Under the pieces are notes generated by a model, which saw only the letters and a list, made by a program, of their open reading frames with translations, searched no databases and was not told the DNA's origin. A stretch of DNA of 20,980 nt from an uncultured Prevotella sp. (GTDB lineage: Bacteria > Bacteroidota > Bacteroidia > Bacteroidales > Bacteroidaceae), in NCBI GenBank assembly GCA_937916405.1, contig CALFUF010000052.1, positions 1 through 20,980 of the forward strand, written 5' to 3'. Made by a program: the position numbers and the translations under genes. Of the stretch, positions 7,213-14,556 are shown in pieces. The stretch's first letter is position 1. Each line of letters opens with the position of its first letter.

Positions 7213-8868
7213 TTACAATTTAAACTTTAAGACATATCCTCCTCGTGCATCCATCGTTAGACGAATGGTGCCGTCTGGTTGCAACGCTGTATCCTCCTTC
7301 TCTTTTGTCAACAGATCCGTCACAGCATATACGCCCTCCGGGATCTTCAAGTAATCGAAGGCATGAGCAGGAATCTTCACATCCACTGCTACAGCATAGT
7401 CATCAAAGTTAACGGCAACCATCAAGAGATCCTTACCTGCTTTGCGAAGGAACACATATTGACGCTCCAGTTGTTGATTGACGTACATGAGGTCGAAGAA
7501 ATCTCCTTCCCTCACAGCTTTCTCTTTTCGAGCAATCAGCATTACCCGTTTGTGGATATCATATAATTGTTTCTCCTTAGCCGTCAGTTTCTTCTCTGCT
7601 GCACGACAAAGTGTATCTATGCTCCAATAATCGAAAATGGTGGTACGACCATCATTGCCACTGAAGCCCTCTTTATCCATGCCATGCTCACCATACTCCT
7701 CACCGGCATAGAGCATGAAAGGATTCTGTTGCATCAACAGGGAAGCAATCATCGCAGGAACACCTTTCACTGCATCTGCAGCAAAGAAGTCGCTGGCGAT
7801 ACGCTGCTCGTCATGGTTCTCCAAGAAGTAAAGCATGTTGTCACGGATATCATCCGTCTGCTGCCAGGCATTACTGATAGCAGAGGTTGGCTGATGATGA
7901 CAGATCACATTACGCATGGTGTCATACATCCCCACTTTGTCATAAAGCCAGTCGAAACCAGAAGTGATATAATGACGATACTCGTTAGGATTATACACCT
8001 CACCGACAAAGACGATATCCTTGTATTTCTTCTTGACTATCATGGTGGCGTAAGCCCAGAAATCGGCAGGAACCATTTCTGCCATATCACAACGGAAGCC
8101 ATCAATACCTTTGGAAGCCCAGAACAACAGGATATCCGTCATCTTCTTCCAGGTATCAGGAATAGGATCAAAATATCCTATCCCACCTGCATAGTAATCA
8201 ACACCATAGTTCAGCTTCACCGTCTCATACCAGTCGTTCTTACGAGGGGCATTATCGAAATGGTCATTACCTGTAGCCTTGGCAGGTTCCTCCAGATAAG
8301 GCTCCTGCTCCCCATGGTAAAGATCGAAATAGGGTGTAAAACGCTGTCCTGGACAATAGTAGAAGTTATTGTTGACTGGGTCGAAACCTCTATTAGTATC
8401 ATCATCCTCTCCTAAGTCCTTTACACCTTCTGGTTTGCAAACAGAGTGATACTGGCGAGCCACATGATTCGGGACAAAATCGATGATGACTTTCAATCCC
8501 GCCTCATGGGTACGCTCCACCAATTGCTCAAACTCCCGCATACGCTGATTGACATCCATCGCCAGATCAGGGTCAACGTCATAATAGTCTGTGATGGCAT
8601 AGGGAGAGCCTGCTTTTCCTTTGACAACAGCGGCGTGCTGTCGGGGAATACCATAAGAGGTATAGTCTGTCGTGGTTGCATGACGGATAACACCTGTATA
8701 CCACACATGACTAATACCCATCTGTGCCAAGTCTTTCAGTACTTTCGGAGAGAAGTCGGCAAACTTACCGCAACCATTCTCCTCGATGGTTCCGTTCTCC
8801 TGGCATGTCGTGTTCCTATTACCGAAAAGACGGGTGAACACTTGGTAGATGATTACTTTCTCTTTCAT
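7213..8868 (-). CDS. Cytosolic GH13 alpha-amylase family enzyme
   Basis: This predicted glycoside hydrolase or glucanotransferase of 551 residues acts on alpha-glucans. The GH13 barrel motifs appear in order: DFVPNH (130-135), GFRCDMAE with nucleophile D261, VFVGEVY with acid/base E290, and FLENHDEQR with D353. A C-terminal beta domain runs from about 470 to the end. There is no signal peptide or lipobox, so it acts in the cytosol, unlike secreted starch-utilisation amylases of this phylum. Internal maltodextrin or glycogen turnover is the likely role. An insert near 140-225 (rich in Asp, Asn and Tyr) probably shapes the active site. Its ATG is 3 bases after the fabD stop. Exact specificity cannot be assigned. 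Confidence 0.92.
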   Translation of the reverse strand: MKEKVIIYQVFTRLFGNRNTTCQENGTIEENGCGKFADFSPKVLKDLAQMGISHVWYTGVIRHATTTDYTSYGIPRQHAAVVKGKAGSPYAITDYYDVDPDLAMDVNQRMREFEQLVERTHEAGLKVIIDFVPNHVARQYHSVCKPEGVKDLGEDDDTNRGFDPVNNNFYYCPGQRFTPYFDLYHGEQEPYLEEPAKATGNDHFDNAPRKNDWYETVKLNYGVDYYAGGIGYFDPIPDTWKKMTDILLFWASKGIDGFRCDMAEMVPADFWAYATMIVKKKYKDIVFVGEVYNPNEYRHYITSGFDWLYDKVGMYDTMRNVICHHQPTSAISNAWQQTDDIRDNMLYFLENHDEQRIASDFFAADAVKGVPAMIASLLMQQNPFMLYAGEEYGEHGMDKEGFSGNDGRTTIFDYWSIDTLCRAAEKKLTAKEKQLYDIHKRVMLIARKEKAVREGDFFDLMYVNQQLERQYVFLRKAGKDLLMVAVNFDDYAVAVDVKIPAHAFDYLKIPEGVYAVTDLLTKEKEDTALQPDGTIRLTMDARGGYVLKFKL

Positions 8869-8871
8869 TGA

Positions 8872-9762
8872 TTACTCAATGCCGTGTGCAGACACTTCTT
8901 TATTGATCTTCGCAATCATGCCTTGCAATGCCTTACCAGGACCACACTCTGTGAAGTCGTCAGCACCATCGGCAATCATATTCTGAACACTTTGTGTCCA
9001 GCGTACAGAGCTTGTCAACTGAGCAATCAGGTTCTTCTTAATCTCAGTGGCATCCGTATGAGGTTTACCATCCACGTTCTGATAAACAGGACATTTAGGA
9101 GTCTTGATTTCTGTCTTCTCAATGGCAGCTTGTAACTCATCCTTAGCAGGCTGCATCAAAGGAGAATGGAAAGCACCACCCACCTTCAAAGGTAACGCAC
9201 GTTTTGCACCTGCTGCCTTCAACTGCTCACAAGCCTCATTGATAGCCTCAATATCGCCTGAGATAACCAATTGTCCGGGGTTGTTATAGTTAGCGGCGAC
9301 ACAGACACCCTTACCCATCTTGCTGACTGCAGCGCAAACCTCCTCTACTTTCTCGTCGGGAAGACCAATGATTGCCGCCATTGTTGAGGGCTGTGCCTCA
9401 CATGCCTTTTGCATTGCCATAGCACGGGCATACACCAGTTTCAAACCATCCTCAAAGCTCAGGGCACCAGCAGCAACCAGTGCGGAGAACTCACCCAGCG
9501 AGTGACCTGCGGTCATCTCTGGCTGGAACTTATCACCCATGCAGATAGCGGAAATCACTGAGTGAAGAAATACTGCGGGCTGTGTCACCTTCGTCTGCTT
9601 CAGGTCCTCATCGGTTCCCTCAAACATGATATCGGTAATGCGATAACCCAGAATATCATTAGCCTTCTCAAAAAGTTCCTTTGCGATAGGATTGTTGTCG
9701 TAAAGGTCTTTACCCATTCCTACAAACTGTGCTCCCTGTCCGGGAAAAACAAATGCTTTCAT
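8872..9762 (-). CDS. fabD: Malonyl-CoA:ACP transacylase
   Basis: This enzyme loads malonyl groups from CoA onto acyl carrier protein for fatty acid synthesis in the cytosol. It has 296 residues, the usual size. Family landmarks are FPGQGAQ (6-12, oxyanion region), nucleophile S88 in GHSLGE, R112 in YARAMAMQ (binds the malonyl carboxylate), H198 in GAFHSP (catalytic base) and a closing ECGPGKALQG motif. It is the first gene of a minus-strand operon with the GH13 enzyme and the AlaX protein, not beside other fab genes as in E. coli. A TACCTTTG box lies 50 bases upstream. Confidence 0.97.
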   Translation of the reverse strand: MKAFVFPGQGAQFVGMGKDLYDNNPIAKELFEKANDILGYRITDIMFEGTDEDLKQTKVTQPAVFLHSVISAICMGDKFQPEMTAGHSLGEFSALVAAGALSFEDGLKLVYARAMAMQKACEAQPSTMAAIIGLPDEKVEEVCAAVSKMGKGVCVAANYNNPGQLVISGDIEAINEACEQLKAAGAKRALPLKVGGAFHSPLMQPAKDELQAAIEKTEIKTPKCPVYQNVDGKPHTDATEIKKNLIAQLTSSVRWTQSVQNMIADGADDFTECGPGKALQGMIAKINKEVSAHGIE

Positions 9763-9811
9763 TTTCTTTCTTATTTTATTTAATTAGACTTACCTTATTA
9801 ATAATTGGGTG

Positions 9812-9819
9812 CAAAGGTA
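9812..9819 (-). promoter_or_regulatory. -7 box of the fabD operon promoter
   Basis: On the minus strand the sequence reads TACCTTTG (CAAAGGTA on the plus strand), matching TAnnTTTG, about 50 bases from the fabD ATG. No good TTTG -33 box is visible at the expected distance; the region there is a T-rich run. Confidence 0.6.
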
Positions 9820-9857
9820 AGAAAAAAACAGCATATAAAAGAATATTTGGCAAAACA

Positions 9858-9889
9858 TTTGGTTTTATCATGGATTTTCCATATCTTTG
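9858..9889 (+). promoter_or_regulatory. Promoter of the DUF4301-type gene
   Basis: TTTG at 9858-9861, a 20-nt spacer, then TATCTTTG at 9882-9889, about 33 bases before the ATG at 9923. Spacing is identical to the promoter at 4301-4332. It is divergent from the fabD promoter, the two -7 boxes lying about 60 bases apart. Confidence 0.8.
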
Positions 9890-9922
9890 CAGATTAGAAT
9901 CTACTAAATAAATTTTAATATT

Positions 9923-11440
9923 ATGTTATCACAGCAAGACCTAAAACAACTAGCCCAAAAGGGTATCAGTGAAGCGCAGATCGAGCGTCAGCTCGGACAG
10001 TTTAAAACCGGTTTTCCATTCCTAAAGCTGGAAGCTGCCGCAAGTATAGAACGTGGTATCGTCGCTCCTAACGAGGACGACCGCAAGAAGTATGTCCAAG
10101 CATGGGAGCAGTACAAAGCTGCCGGCAAGCGTGTTGTGAAATTCGTTCCTGCCAGTGGTGCCGCCAGCCGTATGTTCAAGGACATGTTCGCCTTTGTGGA
10201 TGCCGACTATGACGTGCCTACTACTGATTTCGAGAAGAAGTATTTCGATAATATTGAGAAATTCGCTTTCTACGGAGAGTTGGATGCCGCTTGCCAGAAG
10301 AACGAGGGCAAGGGTATCAAGGAACTTATCGCTGCCAGTAACTACAAGGCTGTCGCCGCCAACATGCTGAAAGCGGAGGGACTGAACTATGGACAGCTCC
10401 CTAAGGGATTACTTCTCTTCCACAACTATCCTGAGGGTTCTCGCACTCCTATGGAGGAGCACTTGGTAGAGGGTGCGCTGTATGCCGCTTCCAATGGTGA
10501 GGCACATGTTCACTTCACTGTTTCTCATGAGCACATGGAGCTCTTCAAACAGAAGGTGGCACAGAAGGCTGACGGCTATGCCAAGAAGTATGGTATTAAG
10601 TACGACATCACTTTCTCTGAGCAGAAGCCATCTACTGACACGATTGCCGCTAATCCCGACGGTACACCATTCCGCAACAGTGACGGCTCTTTGCTGTTCC
10701 GCCCAGGTGGACACGGTGCCCTGATTGAGAATCTGAATGAGATTGAGGCAGATGTCATCTTCGTGAAGAATATCGACAACGTAGTACCTGATCGCCTGAA
10801 ACCAGAGACCGTAGAATGGAAGCAGATTATCGCCGGCATACTGGTCACATTACAGCAGAAAGCTTTCGACTACCTGCGTCTGCTGGATACTGGTAAGTAT
10901 ACTCACGAGGAAATAGAGGAAATCATCCGTTTCGTACAGCAAGACCTCTGCTGTCGTAAGGCAGATATCAAGAACCTGGAGGATGCCGAACTGGTCATTT
11001 ACCTGCGTAACAAGCTGAACCGCCCGATGCGTGTCTGTGGCGTAGTGAAGAACGTGGGTGAGCCTGGAGGTGGTCCGTTCCTGACCTATAACCAGGATGG
11101 TACTGTATCCCTGCAGATTTTGGAAAGCTCACAGATCGACAAGTCTAACAAGGAGTATATGGAGATGTTCACCAAAGGCACTCACTTCAATCCTGTTGAC
11201 CTCGTTTGTGCTGTGAAGGATTATAAGGGCAATGCCTTTGATCTTCCGAAGTATGTTGACCCGACGACTGGTTTCATCTCTCAGAAGTCGAAGAGCGGTA
11301 AGGAGCTTCAGGCACTGGAGTTGCCAGGACTCTGGAATGGTGCGATGAGCGACTGGAACACGATTTTCGTTGAAGTACCCCTTGGCACCTTCAATCCAGT
11401 GAAGACCGTCAATGACCTTCTTCGTGAGCAGCATCAGTAA
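9923..11440 (+). CDS. DUF4301-type protein, possible nucleotidyltransferase
   Basis: This 505-residue soluble protein looks like the DUF4301 family of Bacteroidetes, from my memory of its motifs. It has no signal peptide or membrane helix. Visible conserved-looking blocks are KFVPASGAASRMFK (73-86), PKGLLLFH (160-167), RTPMEEH (174-180), FSEQ (231-234), RPGGHGALIENL (260-271) and VKNIDNVVPD (281-290). A C-terminal part of about 200 residues ends in LWNGAMSDWNT and a proline/valine-rich segment. The block order recalls UDP-sugar pyrophosphorylases: an N-terminal nucleotide loop, then FxQ, PxGxGxL and xxxDN. No function is established from this sequence. It is transcribed divergently from fabD, with a small lipoprotein gene 28 bases downstream. 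Confidence 0.75.
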   Translation: MLSQQDLKQLAQKGISEAQIERQLGQFKTGFPFLKLEAAASIERGIVAPNEDDRKKYVQAWEQYKAAGKRVVKFVPASGAASRMFKDMFAFVDADYDVPTTDFEKKYFDNIEKFAFYGELDAACQKNEGKGIKELIAASNYKAVAANMLKAEGLNYGQLPKGLLLFHNYPEGSRTPMEEHLVEGALYAASNGEAHVHFTVSHEHMELFKQKVAQKADGYAKKYGIKYDITFSEQKPSTDTIAANPDGTPFRNSDGSLLFRPGGHGALIENLNEIEADVIFVKNIDNVVPDRLKPETVEWKQIIAGILVTLQQKAFDYLRLLDTGKYTHEEIEEIIRFVQQDLCCRKADIKNLEDAELVIYLRNKLNRPMRVCGVVKNVGEPGGGPFLTYNQDGTVSLQILESSQIDKSNKEYMEMFTKGTHFNPVDLVCAVKDYKGNAFDLPKYVDPTTGFISQKSKSGKELQALELPGLWNGAMSDWNTIFVEVPLGTFNPVKTVNDLLREQHQ

Positions 11441-11468
11441 TATACCCATCAATACTATTATTAGTAAC

Positions 11469-11927
11469 ATGAAAAAAATTCTTGTATTATTGGTTGTCTC
11501 AATCATTATTGGTTGCCATAAACAGAACTACGACGCACAGAAACAACGTTGTATCAGCCTGATTGAGCAAGGGGAGAAATATACAAGACTTGCTGCTTCT
11601 GCAAGATATAAGATATGGTCTGAAAAGTTCACTCCTACCATCAATGATGAAACGCAATTAAAGGTGATAGAGGATACTTATAACAACAATTGTCAAGAGA
11701 TAAAACAATATCTTGACTCCATTGCTACTGAGATTAAAGCACTCAAAGGCGCCGACATTGATTGGTATAATGACATCATCCTTCTCCAGACATCTTTGGA
11801 AGAGCATTATAAGCTCCTTTACACCCAGTCTACATCACTTGATCGCTATTGGGGTAAGCATAAGATTCTGCAATCAGAAATAGACAACAATATCATTGCT
11901 TTCAAGCAAAATTACCTGAAGAACTGA
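11469..11927 (+). CDS. Small predicted lipoprotein of unknown function
   Basis: I do not recognise this 152-residue protein. The ATG at 11469 is preferred over an upstream in-frame ATG at 11412 inside the preceding gene, because it gives a clean lipoprotein signal: MKK, a hydrophobic stretch, then IIGC with the lipidated cysteine at residue 16. The mature part is predicted mostly helical and rich in Lys, Glu, Gln and Tyr, without a recognisable domain. The gene is clearly more AT-rich than its neighbours, which may mean fast evolution or recent acquisition. It may be co-transcribed with the DUF4301-type gene (28-base gap), and it ends at the shared convergent terminator. Confidence 0.75.
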   Translation: MKKILVLLVVSIIIGCHKQNYDAQKQRCISLIEQGEKYTRLAASARYKIWSEKFTPTINDETQLKVIEDTYNNNCQEIKQYLDSIATEIKALKGADIDWYNDIILLQTSLEEHYKLLYTQSTSLDRYWGKHKILQSEIDNNIIAFKQNYLKN

Positions 11928-11939
11928 ACGAACATAGTA

Positions 11940-11986
11940 TAAAAGAAATCCCTGTTTTGCTATTTGCATAACAAGGATTTCTTTTA
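11940..11986. terminator. Bidirectional terminator between lipoprotein and PBP genes
   Basis: Bases 11940-11951 pair with 11975-11986 (12 bp). After one C/A mismatch, 11953-11956 pair with 11970-11973, with a loop of 13. A-rich and T-rich outer arms provide a U-tract on both strands. It overlaps the last codon bases of the minus-strand PBP gene (stop at 11986-11984). Confidence 0.88.
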
Positions 11987-14317
11987 CTCAAAAATCTGTT
12001 CTCCATCCTCCTCAGAAACATCTTCCAAACCTGAGTCATCAAATTGACAGGGATTATACCCGGCAGGCAGATCGAAAACGGCTTCCCCATTATACCCCAG
12101 GTGTTTGTCGTCATAAACTTTCTTCATGTAATATGCCCATACCGGGAGGGCTCCGGCTGCACCTTGTCCCATACTCGTCATGGTAAAGTGAATGTCACGA
12201 TCCTCACCACCTACCCAGCAACCACTGACCAGTGTAGGGGTGATACCCATGAACCAAGCGTCACTATTATTGTTGGTGGTACCTGTCTTACCGGCGATAG
12301 CACCTGGAATATTATATTTATAACGCAATCGTCCAGCAGTACCACCATCCACAACAGCCTGCAGCATGTAGAGCATCTTATGGGCACTCTCCTCACTGAT
12401 GACCTCATTCATGCGAGGCTGGAACTCAGCGATGGTATTTCCCTCATTGTCCGCAATTCTCGTCACAAACAGAGGAGCCGTACGGATACCATGATTGGCA
12501 AATGCCGTGTAGGCGCTGACCATCTCACCCACCGTGATGTCACACGGTCCAAGACAGAGTGCCATCGAGGGATGAATCTCAGGATTGTTGATGCCATACT
12601 CATGCAACAAGGTTACGAAAGCCGATGGATTAAGTTTGCTCATCAAATATGCAGATATCCAGTTGTTCGACTGTTGAAGACCCCATTTCAGGGTCACCAT
12701 CTCACCATAGCGGGCACGACTGCCGTTACGAGGAGTCCATGCACGTCCACCAACGATATAGGTCTCTTGCACATTGGGAGCGACATCACATGGCGAGAAG
12801 CCATTCTCCATTGCCAGCGAATAGAGGAACGGTTTGATGGTAGATCCCACCTGACGGCGACCCTCCATACACATGTCATAGGCGAAATGCATGAAATCAA
12901 GTCCTCCTACGTATGCCTTCACATGACCGTTCTGGGGACACATACTCATAAACCCGCAACGCAGGAACGACTTATAATAACGGATAGAGTCGAGTGGAGT
13001 CATGATGGTATCCTTCTCACCCCGATACGTGAATACCGACATCTCAGTCTTGGTGTTGAACGAGCGTTTGATCTCCTCCTCAGAAGCCCCAGACTCTTTC
13101 AGTACTCTGTAACGCTCACACTGACGGACAGAGCGCATCAGGATCTTATTGACCTGCTCGGCAGACAAGTTACCTGAATAGGGAGCACTCTTACGACCAC
13201 GGTTCTCCTTGTCAAAGGCTGGCTGCAGGTATTTCACGATATGCTCACGGGCTGCCTGCTCGGCATATTCCTGCATACGGGAGTCGATGGTGGTATACAC
13301 CTTCAAGCCATCCGTATAGACATTATAATTATCGCCATTACGCTTACGGTTCTTATTACACCATCCATAGAGCGGATCTGTCTCCCAGTTGATGGAGTCC
13401 TGATGGTATTTCACCATATTCCACGAGGGATAGTCGGCACGCTCCGGTTTCTTCGCCATCATATAACGACGAAGGAAATCACGGAAATAGACGGCGACAC
13501 CATCCTTATGGTCGGATACATGGAAATTCAGCTTCAACGGCTCAGCGGAATATTTCTGGTAATCGGCATCAGAGAGATAACCTGCCTTGACCATTTGTCC
13601 CAGTACGACATTACGACGCTCCTGACTTCTCTCACGATACCGAACGGGATTAAAGTATGACGGGTTCTTACACAAACCGATGAGTGTTGCCGCCTCATTG
13701 ACAGTCAAGTCTCTCGGTTCTTTGCCGAAATATGTATTTGACGCTGTCTTGATACCCACCGCATTATGAAGGAAGTCAAAGTAGTTGAGATACATCGCGA
13801 TAATCTCGTCCTTCGTATAGTTCTTCTCCAACTGCACGGCTATCACCCACTCGATGGGTTTCTGGAGTAGTCGCTCCATCACACTATGCGCCGTTCCAGA
13901 GTAAAGCTGCTTGGCAAGCTGCTGGGTGATGGTAGAGCCACCACCAGCACTCTTCTGCCGAAGGATGCCACGCTTGACAATAGCACGTCCCAGTGCGATG
14001 AAGTCGATGCCTGAGTGATCATAGAAACGAACATCCTCCGTTGCCACCAGTGCCTGTACTAATGCTGGAGATAATTGTGAGTAGTCCACCAATACACGAT
14101 TCTCACGGTTATAGTTCCACGTACCCATAATCTTACCATCAGAACTATAAACCTGTGTCGCATATCTGTTGATGGGGTTCTGCAACTCTTCTATGGGAGG
14201 CATGTACCCTATCCAACCATTATTTATAGCCCAAAAGGAGAAAGCCGCAGTCAGCACCGTAGCCCCCAGAAGAGCCCACAAAACATATACTATTCCTTTC
14301 TTCATTGTATGTGCCAT
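11984..14317 (-). CDS. Class A penicillin-binding protein 1A-type
   Basis: This bifunctional peptidoglycan synthase of 777 residues polymerises and crosslinks glycan strands at the inner membrane's outer face. One membrane helix lies near 10-31. The GT51 domain has catalytic glutamate E94 in ATEDVRFYDHSGID, then GGGSTITQQLAKQL (125-138) and KDEIIAMYLN around E171. The transpeptidase domain has S492 in STIK, SNN at 550-552 and KTGT at 677-680. A Lys/Arg-rich linker of about 60 residues (364-425) precedes the transpeptidase part. The tail is acidic (SEEDGEQIFE). The ATG at 14317 gives MAHTMKKG; a start at 14305 (MKKGIVY) is equally plausible. A TATATTTG -7 box lies just upstream. Symbols mrcA or ponA would fit the family. 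Confidence 0.94.
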   Translation of the reverse strand: MAHTMKKGIVYVLWALLGATVLTAAFSFWAINNGWIGYMPPIEELQNPINRYATQVYSSDGKIMGTWNYNRENRVLVDYSQLSPALVQALVATEDVRFYDHSGIDFIALGRAIVKRGILRQKSAGGGSTITQQLAKQLYSGTAHSVMERLLQKPIEWVIAVQLEKNYTKDEIIAMYLNYFDFLHNAVGIKTASNTYFGKEPRDLTVNEAATLIGLCKNPSYFNPVRYRERSQERRNVVLGQMVKAGYLSDADYQKYSAEPLKLNFHVSDHKDGVAVYFRDFLRRYMMAKKPERADYPSWNMVKYHQDSINWETDPLYGWCNKNRKRNGDNYNVYTDGLKVYTTIDSRMQEYAEQAAREHIVKYLQPAFDKENRGRKSAPYSGNLSAEQVNKILMRSVRQCERYRVLKESGASEEEIKRSFNTKTEMSVFTYRGEKDTIMTPLDSIRYYKSFLRCGFMSMCPQNGHVKAYVGGLDFMHFAYDMCMEGRRQVGSTIKPFLYSLAMENGFSPCDVAPNVQETYIVGGRAWTPRNGSRARYGEMVTLKWGLQQSNNWISAYLMSKLNPSAFVTLLHEYGINNPEIHPSMALCLGPCDITVGEMVSAYTAFANHGIRTAPLFVTRIADNEGNTIAEFQPRMNEVISEESAHKMLYMLQAVVDGGTAGRLRYKYNIPGAIAGKTGTTNNNSDAWFMGITPTLVSGCWVGGEDRDIHFTMTSMGQGAAGALPVWAYYMKKVYDDKHLGYNGEAVFDLPAGYNPCQFDDSGLEDVSEEDGEQIFE

Positions 14318-14333
14318 GATATAATTGGCGATG

Positions 14334-14341
14334 CAAATATA
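14334..14341 (-). promoter_or_regulatory. -7 box of the PBP promoter
   Basis: The minus strand reads TATATTTG, a TAnnTTTG match, only 16 bases upstream of the ATG at 14317, implying a very short leader. At the 20-nt spacing the -33 position reads TTTC. The short leader slightly favours the internal start at 14305. Confidence 0.6.
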
Positions 14342-14443
14342 CTGCTTTTTATTGACACAAGGAAATTTTTGTCACATTTTCAACCAAAATGCCCCAAACC
14401 TAAATAACTGTTAACAATTCTCACCTTTATCGAAGTTTTGATT

Positions 14444-14470
14444 AATTATTTCTACTAACTCGAAATAATT
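14444..14470. repeat. Perfect 9-bp inverted repeat upstream of efflux operon
   Basis: AATTATTTC (14444-14452) is mirrored by GAAATAATT (14462-14470) across a 9-nt centre. It ends about 10 bases before the presumed -33 position and 35 bases before the -7 box, where an activator site would be expected. It could equally be chance in AT-rich DNA. Confidence 0.5.
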
Positions 14471-14480
14471 ATCTATTTCT

Positions 14481-14512
14481 TTTCTCCTTTTATTGGATTC
14501 TTCCTACTTTTG
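14481..14512 (+). promoter_or_regulatory. Promoter of the efflux/two-component operon
   Basis: TACTTTTG at 14505-14512 matches TAnnTTTG. At the usual 20-nt spacing the -33 position reads TTTC (14481-14484), a weak match, so activator dependence is plausible. The ATG of the TolC-type gene is 44 bases downstream. Confidence 0.65.
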
Positions 14513-14556
14513 CACCGTCAAAATGAACAAAAAACAAGTATAAAATAGGTATTAAG

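Noticed and set aside
7567..8415. Long plus-strand frame inside the amylase gene
   Set aside because: It is antisense to the catalytic core of the GH13 enzyme, has a composition (His/Ile/Thr-rich) typical of shadow frames and no recognisable motif.
12044..13177. 377-codon plus-strand frame inside the PBP gene
   Set aside because: It is antisense to the transpeptidase domain carrying SNN and KTGT; the His/Thr-rich product has no family features.
14408..14440. Possible LytTR direct repeats before the efflux operon
   Set aside because: GTT cores at 14410-14412 and 14435-14437 are 25 bases apart, but the flanking bases fit the LytTR consensus poorly and the spacing is off.
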